DNA of 64,000 nucleotides from Typha latifolia. Lineage: Eukaryota; Streptophyta; Magnoliopsida; Poales; Typhaceae. Positions 22,521 to 37,500 of the stretch are shown here, one piece after another. The position numbers were made by a program, and so were the translations under genes. The stretch spans positions 1,188,001-1,252,000 of the forward strand of contig CM034108.1 of the NCBI GenBank assembly GCA_019914945.1, written 5' to 3'. Each line of letters starts with the position of its first letter. The first letter of the stretch is position 1. A model generated the notes under the pieces. The model was not told where the DNA came from, did not search any database, and saw only the letters and a list, made by a program, of their open reading frames with translations.

Positions 22521-25500
22521 ATGGAGTCTCTCTTGGATAGTAACTCCTTGGCTGCTCGAAAGCGTTCCCATGTTTCTTCGGTTGAAAGGGTAAAGAATTC
22601 TCTGAAATTTGCCAAACCTCATATGCTCGCTGCAATAGGTAAAAGATCAGTATCTGCTTCGTCTATCAAGAAGAAGGATGATGATGCTCCAGAAATAGAA
22701 TTGAATGTTAGTGGCCTTAGGCCTATTCTGACCAACTCCAGCTTGACAACCAATGCTGCTTCACTCCGCAGAAGGAACAGCATAGGGGGGACAGTGTATT
22801 CAATGCCTAAACCACAGGAAAATGGAGATTTTGGTATTGAAAAGGTTCCTTCCTCTGTCCCTGATCCAGGCAAGAAAAATGAATCCGACAGTCAACCAAG
22901 GTCAGGGCCTTCCGATCCCTCAAAACTTCTGGCTGAAGGTAGAAGGGCTTCTCCAGTGTCACACTTATCCTCAACATCTGATAGCGGCAATGAAGATTTT
23001 ACTAAGAAGCCCTCTGTTAACCCATCATTATCAATTTCTTCATTGAAAAAGGTCTCATCGCCTTTTGCGGATAGTTCTTATGGACACAGTAGCCTCAAAA
23101 CTATCTCTTCGTCTTCTTCTTCTTTTGTGCATTCACCTTCAGTGACAATCAGCTTAAAGTTGGAATCCATGTCATCATCAGTAAATAGAGAGGCCTTATC
23201 AAGTTGGAGGAATTGTTCAGCTTTAGATAGTCATGATTCCTCCTTAGAGATGCTCCCGCAGGTAGATGTCAAACCCGGCAATGAAATGGTTAGTTTTCCT
23301 TTTCCTTTCCGTTTTTTTTTTCTAAACATTTGAAGCTTTGCTACTCCCTTTTACATATTTTTAAGTAATTATTATCGAGTATTTTATCTGTTTTTTGCTC
23401 CACATCTACAGAGGCTGGATTTGAGAGGACAGAGAGTTCGTAAGCTTAACACCTTGAACTTGTCACCAGATTTGGAGGTAAATAGTTATATCATTTTAAA
23501 TTAACAATAATTGGATCTTCCTTGAGTGCAAAATATAGATTCCTATTGTTGTGATATGTACACCTTTGGCAACTAAGGGTATCTACAACTTGTTTATCGA
23601 GACGGATACTTGAACAATTTTGAATGAAACACAATCTCTATATCTATATATTCGTTTTTCTTAACTCTCCTATATATTGATGATTATATAAATCTCCTAG
23701 TGGCCAATTTGTTCATACATTGCACTGGATACCTTTTTCAAGGCTCTAAAACAAGAATTTCTGCTTTCAAGTTCCACCTCACAACAGCATCCAAGCCTTC
23801 ATCTTTCAAGACTGTCATTGATCTTTTCTTGAACAATCATATTTGTTTTCTACATCTATATATGCCACATGAACAACAATTTCTCTTTGTAAAGGTATTT
23901 GCAGTAGATGATTTATGCACAATTGATGTCTTAATTTTTATCAAACAAGAAAGCCATGAGAAAATCTTGGCATGGAGTAAAGTAGTTAACCTAAACAAAT
24001 AAGACGCAGATACATACAAGAAAAACAGTTCCATGACTCACTGAAAATCATATTGCCAAAATTCTGCTGCTCCACTCCTTTACAATGCTCTCTAACAATA
24101 ATAGTCTTGTACATCTTCCAATGTGTTCATTTTACCTTATGGGACATTTCATTATTCTAAATGGTTAGGACAGCTGCAGTTTTAGACCCTCTCAGTATCG
24201 TGTGTTCTTTGGCCATCATAATGGTGCCTAAGCTGTTAGCTTCCGTTATCCTAAGCCAAAATCTGTTACTGCTCTATATGAGTTACCTCCATATCTTTGT
24301 TAAACTATTGTCATAAATCTCTTATTTCATTCTCTATTTTTTCAATCCATATATGCTTTCATGTGTGATGAATATCTTTTAAAGATATGTGTGATGCTTA
24401 GCAGTGGAAAAGTTACCTGAAAATGACTGTCATCAAATTTTGTACATTTCCCAAGTATTTCATTGTGATCTGGTTATTCATTATCTAAAGTAGGTTGACT
24501 GAACATTCTCATGTGGAGCGATCTATCCAGCTACTGAACTGTAACATGGCCAAAAATACTGTTAATTAATTTGCATTTAGTTTATTATAAAATCTGACCG
24601 TGTAGATAATTGGAAGTTTGGAACGTTCATTTCTGAGATTTTATTGCCTTCCTACATTTCATTTAAATTCTTGTAACAGGTGGTAACACACAAAATATTT
24701 CTTAGTTGAAAAGAAATTGCTGCTTTAAGATCAGTAATATTTCTTGTTTTTAGTTTGTTTATCTCAGGGACAATCTTTTATCATCTTTGGAAGGTATTGA
24801 GATTCTGAAGAGGGTGAAGGTATGCTTTTCTTACTGATTTCTAAGTTCTTTTTCTCATTCCATTTGTTTAGTGATGCAAAAGTATTGTCCATTCTAACAT
24901 ACTCGTCACCTGTCAGTTCAGTGCAAAGTTATAGCTTGTTGTTGATTGCATAATATAATCCATAAATGCTGCTTACCTCTATCCATTACACAGGTTCTTG
25001 ATTTGAGCTTTAATACTTTCAAAGGATCTGGATTTGATAGCCTTGGAAACTGCAAAGAACTCCTGGTCCAAAATCTTCTACCTTTTTTTTATCTGCTTAT
25101 GTCTGTAAATATTAGATCTTTGCTATACATATATTCTCTATAACTAAGTACGGTATGCTATTTATCATTCAGCAACTCAATCTTGCTGGAAATCGAATAA
25201 CTTCACTTGCCAGCCTTCCCCAACTTCCTAACTTGGAGGTAAGTGTTTAGCACATTCCTGACCTAGGTCTTGTACTTTTTCCATCTAATTCTGTTATTAT
25301 TTATGAACTTTAACAATGATTATATGGTCTCTCTCTCTCTCTCTCTCCTTCCAGTTTCTTTCTGTCGCTCAAAATAGGTTGAGGTCACTTTCTATGGTTA
25401 GTCAACCTCGGCTGAAGGTCAGTGAGTTTAATCTTTTATCTAGATGTTTATTATTTCTTTCAGTCCTCAACTTTCGTTCATTTTGTATTCACATAGGTTC

Positions 25501-28500
25501 TAGCAGCCAGCAAAAATAAAATATCAACTTTGAAGGGCTTTCCCCATCTACCTTCTCTCGAGGTTAGTATTGGCTGTTACTGGTATGCCTTTCTGGGTTC
25601 TCCCATTTTCTAGATTATATAACAGAGTTCCTGAATGTGTCACCTTAAAAACAGCTATCTGACTTTATACACTCGACATTGTTTTAAGTTTTGTGTGAAG
25701 CATATACATTGTTGATCATTATATACCATGGCTTTCTTTTCCTTTGACACTAAGAAGTATCCCCACACATTGTTGTTGATAATGTTGTTAACTGGGAGAA
25801 ACAGGTTACTGCATCCTTTGGAAGTCACTTTACCCCCCAAATCTTTTATGCTGTAACAAAATGGTAAATGTCCGCTCATCTGGTATCAAAGCCATTGTAC
25901 ATACGTGGAAATTTACTCCCTACAGCTTATTTAGATATATAAAGTTGCTACTGCAACCACGATACCCAATCTTAGAAGCTGGATGTTTTCATCAAAAGAA
26001 CAAGCAAAAAAGAAGAATGATTTGTTGGGAAGAAGACAAGAAAAAAATAGTTACGAAATATGTTACATGGAAAGAGAATGAGATTTAGTAAGTTCAATGA
26101 ATGAATTCATCTTCTCTTTCTCGGTAACCCACTCTTGTACTTCAAAATAAGTGAGAACATCAATTGTATGTAGTTATCTTATGTGAAAAATGCTGTGTTT
26201 TATTAACACTGAAATATCTTGGAAATAAATTTGAGTATTCACTTCTAATTTCCAGATCAGAGTTTTGTGAGCTTTTGCTTTTCATTGTTACAACTGAAAT
26301 TTATAACTACTACCTGTGCAGCATTTACGTGTAGAGGAGAATCCAATTCTAGAGATGCCTCACTTGGAAGCTGCTGTCATATTGCTTGTAGGCTCCACTT
26401 TGAAACAGTTTAATGATCGAGGTGCACTCAAGTTTCTAATCTTCATTGTGTTTTTTTTTAAAATTTTGTTATCTACAAATCTTTCTTCTTGTCTTCCACT
26501 GTTTCACAGACACCACACTGGTGGGAAACTTGTCAACAGCGAACCCTTTTAATTTTTTCCTGTGTATATGATTTGCGGATATGGTCTATCAATGCCGATT
26601 TTAAGAATTTTAGTTGATGGATTGTTATCTCTGGCTCTTAGATACATGATTTTTCAAGTAATTAAGCAAGATCAATATTTTGGCCCTCAGAAACAATGAG
26701 AATTTGAAATATGATGAAGCAAATACAATTAGCTTGAATATGGCTCAAATTTGTCTGTTTATAAATTTATCTTTCTTTAATTTCTGTCACATATCTAATA
26801 TGGAAAGAATATGCAGATCTCTCTCCCAGCGAGAAGGAAGTTGCAAAGCTGTACCCTGCTCATACGACTTTGTGCATTCAGGATGGATGGGAATTTTGTT
26901 GCCCAGAGCTTGCTGCAGGTATGAAGTTTTGGATCCTAAATGCAATGTTAAACGTTTTAATATTCTGAAAATGTGTTTAAGACCATTTCCTGTAGTTCTT
27001 ACTTAGGTCATATTAGTTCTTCACATCTATAGTTCTGTCTGTAGGCCCTCTGGCATGCTATCCTAACATATCCATTCAAATGTTTGTGAGATAATTCTTT
27101 CTGGCAGCTTGTTCCTTTTATCTTGATTATGGTAATTAAATAGTGATTTCTTACGTCCTGACAATTGTAGAAGTAATTAGTGTAAGTGGTGTATCACTAA
27201 ATTCTACTGGTTCTTTAGCTGTGGATGGCTCAAGATTTATAATGCCAACTCGCATTTGATCAATTTTTGGGAGAAATTCTGGTATTGAGCAATAGGGAAA
27301 CTGAAGATTCTGATAACTACTCTTTTATTGATGAACATTCTCTCACATAAATAGCATTTTCATTTTCCACATCTCTGTGTGGTTGCAATATTCGGTGCTT
27401 TTTCTGAAGCAAAAAATCCATCCAAACACGGTCTCAAGTTCTAGGATTGCCAATTTGCCATGATAAACTAGAAACCATCAGCTGTTATGTCATTGTTTTT
27501 CATTCTTGACTTTGAGCTATTAGGACTTACCTATTATAGTGCTATCTTTATTGGACAGACTCCACATTTTCCTTTCTAGCTGAGCAATGGAAGAAACACT
27601 TGCCTCCAGGATACATGATTGAAGAAGCTTCTGTTGATCAACCATTTGAAGAAGACGCTTGCTGTTGCCACTTCAAATTCACCAATTTAAACAGTGATTG
27701 TGAGTTAGTTCTTAAACATCAGTGGTTTATAGGTGACAGAACTCCTACCAACTTTGTGACTATTACTGATGCAGTGGGTGAGGTATTACTTTTATCTGAT
27801 ATGGCTATATCCTTTAGCAGTTGTTAATTTTCTTTCTGATCATTGCAACTTGCTGATATATTCTTGTTCTAAATAACAAGGTGTATTGGCCAAAACATGA
27901 GGATATTGGCAAATATTTGAAGGTCGAGTGTACTCCAATAATGGAAGATACTGAATTCCCATCTGTTTTTGCCATCTCTTCACCTGTTTCTCCAGGTATA
28001 TTTAGAAGCTATGCAGTATCACATTCATTCGTGTTTGGTTTTTTATATGCATTCCAGTAACAAAAGGAAGATGTTAAGGCAGAACTACAGTATGCTATGA
28101 GCGACTTTGTAAAAGCAGGTGGTGCTTGAAGCTTGGATACCAGCTATTTCCATTTTCTTACTTCCCACCTTTGGAAATCCTTTTCTGCACTATTCAAGAA
28201 ACATGTACTGATAAAGAGGGAATCTATTTGCAAAGACATCATTACATTACACACTAGTTAGCAAAATGTTCATGATAAGGAATGAAGTGCTCGTAGTAAT
28301 ACTCAAAATACTTCTGGTTGGTTGCTTTTTTTCGCATGGTGAGTTGCAGGAATTTGATATTTTTATCTTTTAGCATTTCAGCTAAGCTAATTTATTATGC
28401 TTCCTTTTATCCTTGTCTATGTTTCAATTTCCTTGGGATCCAGCTGAGTTGCTTGATGATGGAAATAGTTTCAAGTTATAATTTTCAATATCATCACTGA

Positions 28501-31500
28501 TGACATGCATTTCAAATTCAATATGTTTTCTTATATCTTGGCAGTGATTGTAGGCATTATGCTATATAGATGTTTTTCGTTCCTCTTGGTGATTAAAACT
28601 TCATGGTCTATGAACTCTTTTCCAGCTGCACCATCAGTCAGAAATGTGCGGATTGTGGGACATGCTGTTGAAGGCAATATAATTGAAGGCTTTGGAGAAT
28701 ACTTTGGTGGCAAGGAGGGTCAAAGCAAGTATCAGTGGCTGAGAGAGAAAGAGAACAGGTATGCCGATGCTGATTGTGTAACCTTTTGTTTTTGCTTGTC
28801 TTTCATGAGGCTGCTATATTACTTGGTTCTTGCTTAACCATGTATGTTACAATGGTTAGTCATGGCTTTTACCTGGGCCATCACATAAGATGTTATAGAA
28901 AATACAGCCATCAATAGATCAATAAACAAAAACAATAGCAAAATTGTAAATAGACAAAACTCATATTTAAAGAAAGAGAAATGGAATGTGAGCCATGAGG
29001 TGTATAGAATCTGAATATGTTATACAATTAAAGTATTGTATTCAGTGTCTGACAATTTCTTATTGTCTATTTCTCCATCACTTCTTCTCGGCCAGTGAAT
29101 TTCTATTAGCATCATCTGGTACAACCGAGTATGCTGTGACTGAAGAAGACGTTGGACGACGTGTAAAATTTGTCTATATTCCTGTCAACTCTGAAGGTGT
29201 GTTAGAGTTTCTTATGATTCTTAATATTTAATTTTTTTTCAATTATTTTACATGGCATTACACCATTACCAAAATTATTGTGCATGCTCTCTGGTGACTT
29301 TTCCAGGTCAGGAAGGGAAATCAGCATCTGTCAGGACAGAGATAGTGAAGAAAGGTAGAAACTAATCATACATCATACATTAGTTTAATACATCTTTCGT
29401 GTTCTGATCTCATGTTCTTTCGCTTTCTTCATGAATGGTACATGAACTTAAGTATTTGACCTTATACAGTTTCTGCCTTATTTTTCAGCTCCGCTGAAGG
29501 TTACCAATTTGAAGATAGTTGGTGACTTGAGGGAAGGCAATAAGGTGGCTGTTGCTGCTACTGTCACTGGGGGAACTGAGGAATTTAGCTGGGTCCAATG
29601 GTTTAAGACATCTGCATCAAAATTAGAGGGGGAACATAGTCTTGAAGCACTTACTACTTCCAAAATTGCAAAGGTAAGAAATCTTAATTTCCTAGAAGCA
29701 TCACACTAGATAATTATTGACTTTCATCACCACTTTTGTAGTTTAATTGCATAGATAATTTTTCTATGACTGATCTTGTGATTTGGCTTTTAGGCATTTT
29801 GTATTCCCCTTTGCGCTGTTGGATATTATATTGTTGCAAAATTCTGTCCTGGGGCACCTAATGGTGAAACTGGTGAACCAGTATATGTTATATCAGAGCA
29901 AGTTGTCAAAAGTAAGTAACACGCCTTTCACATTGATCATAATTCACAATGTGCTTATTGAAGTATGATATAGCCAATCGTGTTTAGTGTTCGTAAAATA
30001 GATATCTTCTTCTAGTTCTATTAAATTTAATGATATTAGAAATGTTCTGTCTGGTTTATTTATATAAGTACTATATCGACCCGTCTCACTTTCTTCATGT
30101 TGTTAAAAGGCTAGTCCAGTTCAAGAATAATGGCTTTTGTATTCACTGATGTATCAGAATTTGGAATATGGTAATTTCCTAATGAAAATGAAAATGAAAG
30201 TGAAGTGATTTATTGGATCCATGTGCTGTTTTGTTGAAGACATGTAGAAAAATTAAATTCTCTCCATACATCACTAATTGGAATCGTCAAGTGAATGCTT
30301 TCTCTTGTTTTGCTGTCTAAACAATCAGCGAATAGAGTTTAAACTGCTTGAAATAATAATCCAAACCTTTATTTTCTTATGACTACAGGCTTTGATTTAC
30401 TCTAGCATTAATTAAATATTCTTTATATTTGTTTCCAGAGCATTTGCTTTTTGACAAAACATACACAACTTGTGGCTTTTCTCTTAACAGAATTCTTCAT
30501 GTCTATCTTTCAACTTAAGTCTACATGACTTTCAAGTTTACTGACGTGACTCTTTTCACAGCACTTCCACCGTGCTTAATATTTTTGACAGTAACTGGTG
30601 AGCTTTCTGAGGGGGAAATGCTGACCGCATCATATGGTTACATTGGGGGCCATGAAGGAAAAAGTCTCTATAGTTGGTATCTCCATGAAGTATGTTCTCA
30701 TTCTCATTTATTCTGCATGCTTTAAGGGGCTTCATAGTTTAGTAATTTTATCCTGGAGTATAACAGTTCAACTCTTCTTTATGACAACCATCTATATTTT
30801 TTCTGGGTACAATGCATGGCGATAACAAGTGCTTCTGTGCATAAGATTCCCACTAATGTGGGGCTTTAGGAGAGCAAGATGTGAGACAAGTTGGGCTTGG
30901 CCCAGTTATATTTATTTAGAAATAGGTGAGGTTACAAGGGGGGCTTACACCCTTACAAGAATAAAGACGAGGAGAAAGCTTTAAAGGTAACATGGGAGGA
31001 AGAGGGAAAACGGGAACTCCATTGTTGTCAGATTTCCAAGTGGTTGTGTGGAATCCTCACATATTTCTTGCGACCCATATTTTGCTAATGTATGTGGTGC
31101 TTTGCAGACTGACGCTGATAAAGGTGAACCAATTCCAGAGGCATCAGGTCTTGTTCAGTATTGCATACCAAAGAAAGCTATTGGCAAGTTTATTTCTTTC
31201 AAGTGTACTCCTATGAGGGATGATGGTGTTGTTGGTGACCCTAGAACTTTCCTAGGCAAAGAGCGAGTCTGTCCAGGTGCTTACTTCAACAACACCACGA
31301 GAAGATTATTTCTGTTATGAGCACTTCTATTTCTGAAATGACAATTAGCAGAGAGGTTTAAACTTTAAAATGAGAAACGTCTAATTCTGGAATCTTGACA
31401 AATAAGTATGTAAAATTTTTATTTTTCAAAAACATAAACAACTATTGAGTGGTAGCAGCTGCAACTCATGCAGCATTGCATGGTCAGACCTGGTCGTTAT

Positions 31501-34500
31501 TTTCAAGAGTCATGAGAAAGGCGAGAAATAGGACTTTTCTACCATATATATTATCAGTATTGGGTTGCTGATCATTTTATCGTTTCCATCCCCTGCTTGA
31601 AATAATTATTTTAGAGATGTGATACTTCTCACATCAGTAATAATCGTTCTTTTTACATGCATGTGAGATGCTATTTTTCACTGGTTATCCATATTTACAT
31701 ACTTTTGATTGGATTATTAACACTTTAACAGGAAGTCCAAGATTGCTTTCTCTCAAAATATCTGGTAAAGGAATTGAAGGCTTCACATTGGTTGCTAACA
31801 AGAAATACTGGGGAGGTGAAGAAGGTGACTCAATTTTCCGTTGGTTCCTGGTAAGTGCTTGCTGATAATCTGTCTTATAATGACTAAGTATAACAGTTGC
31901 AAGAGTTGCAGCTTAATTCTTCCTTCTATCCTGAGAACATGACCAGAGCTACTCTATGTAAACTATATCCATGTTTCAACTTGCTATCAAGGTAGTTAGA
32001 ATGGTTTAAATAAGATGTATTTTGCATTTGCAGACCAGTTCAGATGGTACACAGAGTGAAATCACAGGGATTAGAACAGGATCATATACCCTGACATGCG
32101 ATGATATTGGCTTCCTTGTATCCACTTCCTGTGAACCTATTAGAAGTGATGGAGCTTGTGGTCCTGTTGTTCTTTCAGAAAATATAGGCCCCATTGTACC
32201 TGGTAAGTTTATCTTGAAAAATATTATGTGAACAGGCTCTTCAGCTGTACATTTTATAATATATCTAAATTAATATCAGATACTGGCTTATCTCTAGCTA
32301 TCAAGAATTTTCTTTCTTGGAGCTACAATCAACTTTATTTGGAAGTTTTCATACTCCATTTGACTATGTTAAGAAGAAAAGTTTCCCATAATGCTTGCAT
32401 TTATGAAGTTGTCTGCAGGACCTCTGACCTACAAATCACTCAAACTTCTTGGCTCCATGGTTGAAGGAGGTTTTTTGAGCTAGGGGTGTAAATGAGCTGA
32501 GCTTGAGTGAGCTTGTTTTTGTTCAAGCTCAGCTTGACATTAATTTCAAACCTGTATTTTATTTCAGGCTCGGCTCACTTAATGCAGATAGAACTAGCCT
32601 CTTGTTCTAACGATGTGGCACAGATCTCTTGCTTATGAAAATGTATGATAGGTCTACGAGATAGAAATTAACATGGTTAAAGTTGAATATTGGAATTTTG
32701 GCAATTACCATCCCATGACTACAAAGTAAACATGGAGGAAAAAAAACCCTCAAAAGAAAGTAAATAAGAAAACACTTTAATGCTATGAAAAACAAATTGA
32801 TGAAGAACTGATGGAATGTCAACAGTCAGCTAGTGTCATAAATCATCCAATGAGAATTTCAATTTCTGACTGGACTTTCAGGTTTAATATGAGACTTAGA
32901 AACTCACTACTGATATGCCTTTGAAGAGATGCTTCCATGACAAGTCCTGTTTAGTTGACATTTTAAAGGGTAACAAGCGTTATAAATGCTTATTGCCGGC
33001 ATATTGCTGTCCATCTTCCAATACTTTAGATATTAAAAAGAACAATAGTTACAATACCTTATCATTTATGATTTTATCTGACTCTTAAAGTCGTCCTATT
33101 GTTTTGTTGTTTTTGATGCGCTATCTGTATGTGTACCTTATTACTTATTTGTGTTTTCTTCAATGCTGTGCTGCAGCGGATCCAAAAGGCAGTGAGCTTG
33201 TTCTGCCGGGGTGTTTCGAGGATGAGGAAATTATTCCCGTGAAAACTTATTATGGTGGAAAAGAAGGTGTTGGAAAATACACTTGGTATCGAACTAAATC
33301 AAAGCTTGCTGAATCGGAATTGGTCCATATAGCTTCTTTATCTTGTGATGTTAATATAGTTGGAGAAACCTTGTGAGTTCTTTACTGCTAAAATGAGATT
33401 TGTACCAACTTTGAAATCAATTCACCTTTTAGAACTAATGTTAGTCACTGATGATGGAACGTGGAAACAGAACATATATACCTTCTTTAAAGGATGTTGG
33501 CTCCTACTTGGCCCTTTGCTGGGTTCCTACGCGTGCTGATGGAAAAGCTGGAGATCCGTTAATTAGCATTAGCAGTCATCCAGTAATGGCAGGTTGCCTT
33601 GAGTTATTACATAAGCCCATGTCTGTTTTGTTACTTGTCTGAAACTTTCTTCCTCTTATTATGTGTACATCTTTAATTCACAGCTCTTCCTTCTGTTTCC
33701 GGAGTGTGTTTGAAAGAGATAGGATCGGGTGTATATAATGGATCAGGAGTATATTATGGTGGGTATGAGGGGTCAAGCCTCCATAGCTGGTATAGAGAAA
33801 CTAATGAAGGAACTATAATTCCTATAACTGGAGCTAATTCTACCACTTATGAAGTTACAGACTCAGATTACAAGTGCCATCTATTATATGGGTAAGTAAT
33901 TTTTTTTATACTTTTTAATCTGTTGAATGTTCTCATCTGTTCATCTAGAATTGTGGTTTTAGAATTGGTGAGTAGAAGCTTCTGATCTGTGTTATGAGGC
34001 ATAGAATTGAATTTGGGCTCATCAAGGAAGTTAACTAACTGGAGGGTCTTATGGAAAAATCAACTAAAGTATATATCAAAAAGTAACTTGGTTGTAGTTG
34101 TTTTCATTAAGCATAAGCTGTAGGAACTTGGCTTAGGGTGTCTTCTCTAATTTCAGTAGCTTGGAGAAAAATGTTGAAGAGAACCTAATCTTTAGGGTGG
34201 AAGCAAGAACATAGAATAAGGTAATGAATCCCGGAGAGCATCTAGAGATTATTGTAATATGGCGTCAGTGTCTTATTTATTCATCAGCTAGTTAATTCAG
34301 CTACTGTGCTCAATCATTTTCTTCAAATTGGTTTCTTGAGAACTTCCATACTTTTAGCTCTTTGCGCTTCTTTGTGAAGTAAATGAGTTATTATCTATTT
34401 TCTTATGGAGCATGTCGCCACTCTCTTTGTTCTCTAATCTGTATCTCATTGTCTGATGATTATGTGGCAGGTATACTCCTGTTCGTTCAGATGGTGTTGT

Positions 34501-37500
34501 TGGAAAACTTAAATTATCAGAACCATCCACTGTGATTCTCCCAGGTGAAGTCAGAAACCTGATGTACTAAACTTTGGCACATTTTTTTCTTTTATGCTGA
34601 GATAGTCAGATCTCTATTATTCTATAATCTCTTGGTTCTTAAACACAAGGAAGATATATGAAGTTATGAACTGTCAAGTTAACAGAGCTTCGTTATTGGT
34701 TTGATAGTTTCCTGTAAATTTCATACTGAGAATTGCAATCTGCTCTTTCACTTATAGTATAAAGTTGGCTTTGATGTAAAATCTGAATATTGTATATTAA
34801 TGCTTATAAGTGCCAGTGCTATTGAAACTGTTTCTAACAATGGTCTCCTCGTACACATATATATAGTCACATACATAACCACATGCATATACAAAACAAA
34901 AACTGATTTCTCATGATGTGCATTTTGTTACACTTGTTTCTTCTGCCCCATTTCGTCCTGCATGATATAGGATTTATACTTCAGATGTACCTGATGACGG
35001 TATCACACTTATTTTTTGTTGAAAATCCAGATCAAAGCAATATTCTTTTTCATCATGCAGGAAAATTACTTTAGGAACCAGGATATCATTAAAGCAATAT
35101 CCCATTGTTGGTGTATTTAATTTCAAATATAGTAGGTATGCATCAAATTGTCTAACCACAGTTACTACCCGATTTTCTCAGAACTTCCAAAGATTGAAAT
35201 GCTTTTTTTCGAAGGAAAGGAGGTCGAAGGAGAAATACTCACTGCTGTTGAAATAATTCCAAAAACTGAAGTTCAACAGCTTATTTGGGACAAGTATAAG
35301 AAAGAGATTGTGTATGAATGGTAAGATATGAGCTATATTACGTCATTTCTATTTTAATACTTCCTCTTGACTATAATCATCCAAAATCTGGGAGTAGGTC
35401 TTATTCAATAGGAACAGGAGAGTGTCAATCCTTTGAAACATTGGCTGCTCAACACTCTTGCTCATATAAGGTGTGCTTAGAGGATATTGGTCGATGCTTA
35501 AAATGTGAATGCGTTGTTATAGATAACTTTGGGAGATCGAGTGAACCTGTATCAGCGGTGACTTCTCCTATATTGCCAGGTTCTCTCTCTTCCCATCCAA
35601 TTTAGCTTTTCATATAATTAATTTAGTTATTGGTCCTTATTTTTTATCAATCATAATAAGTCTTTCCCCAAAAGTCCGTAGTTGAGCTTTTATTTTGGGG
35701 GTTTATAACTTGAAGCTGGTGTAGATATTGCAACAATGGAATTCACATTTATGTGTTAAAACATTGAGCTAGATCTAGTATTTGACCCCTACTACTGTAC
35801 ATACCAGGATCTCGCATTTCCAGAAATACTTGGTAAAGAAAATGCTCTCTTGATCACGATATTAAGCATACCTGGAATAGTACATTTTGATGGATATCTT
35901 GTGTTCCTAAATTTTCTAGTTTCTACTACCTATAAATGTTTAATTTCAAACTTTGCCATTGTCTAGTCAAATTTAACATGATAAGCTGCTGGTTTTCCTT
36001 AATGATTCTTTGATGTTTGTAGGGATACCTAAAATTTATGATCTGAAGATTGAAGGAAGTGGTTTCCACACTAATTTATATGCTGTTCGAGGAACTTATA
36101 GTGGTGGAAAAGAGGGCAAGAGCAAAATTCAGTGGCTCAAATCGACAGTTGCAAGTCCTGATCTTATCTCCATACCTGGTATACTCTTTTTTGTTATCTT
36201 TTCTTTTTCCTATTAAAAGTTTAGAGCTGTTATCGTAGGTGCCTATTCACATTCAATTGCATTCTAGTCGATACCCAATCTCTAGGAGACCATGCAAGCA
36301 AATTGCTCAACCACTCTTTCTTTTGGTTCAATTTAATTACCTTTTCTCAATTCTGTGGAAATTCTCAAGTATTTTGATCTGTCATCTTTTGTGCCACCCC
36401 TATTAACACTTCAAGTTAGCATTTGGTAATACTTGCTCTTCTCCATTATGTGGTAAAGGATTGGGTCATGGAGCTGTTAATGAGGTGATATCAGACATGA
36501 GGTGATATCAGACATTCCTTTATCTGGATTTGCTAGGTCCCAGATTTGGTACTACCTCAAGTTTTATCTACATCCTCGTAGTTTAGTAAGTGTGTTTTTA
36601 TAATCCTACCTCAAGTTTTATATAAATATTCTTAGTTTTAGGAAGTTGTACATGTTCACAACTTAATGTTCTTTTCTTTGTTTGAGTAAATTTCACAACT
36701 TAAAGCTAAGTAGTTTACCCGCATCTGTACCCTGAACGAGAGTTTCCTTTAAGATTATGGAATCATTAATCATGGCTTCGGATGCTGATGCTTACATTCA
36801 TGGATTTTTGCTATAATGTTTGCCTGACAAATTAGAACAAAATAGGCATCCACTGTTAACCAAGAAACCTGACAATCTTGATGAGTTGCCAAAATATACC
36901 ATTTTGGTAGAACTTAAACAAAGATGGTTACTTATTGGGGCATGGGGATATTACTGGGCAGCATTGAATTCCAATGCAGATATATGCACACATATGGACA
37001 CTAGTAGACTAGCAGTGTTTCTCAAACAGTTAAAATGGATTTGGTTTGATGACCAAAGTGGTATACTGGTATAGCACATGAATACTCTTTTGTATTAATA
37101 GGTTTCTACTTGGCATGCAGCACACTTTCCATCTGATGTAACTACATGACAATCAGATGATATCTTCAGAATTCTGGCCTTCATTGTTTAACGATTTCAA
37201 TGCAGGTGAAGTGGGGAGAACATATGAAGCTAACATTGATGATGTAGGGTACAGACTAGTGGCAGTTTATACTCCTGTAAGGGAGGATGAAGTGGAGGGA
37301 CTACCTGTTTCTGCATCAACAGAACCGATTGCAGTTGGTAATGTCCAAGTGATATTTGATTTGTTTTCCTCCATTTTCTCCGTTGAGTGTCTTTCTTCAA
37401 TATGATATGACAGACTAGTGGCAATTAAGACTTATCTTATCCCTTTATACTTTCTTGTTGCCCTTAGTTGAGATGTTGAACTAGTAAATAGTAATACCAC

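Noticed and set aside
36820..37074. An 84-codon frame inside the AIR9 intron between exons 27 and 28
   Set aside because: It has no A9 repeat motif, no suitable splice phase, and resembles nothing I recognise.
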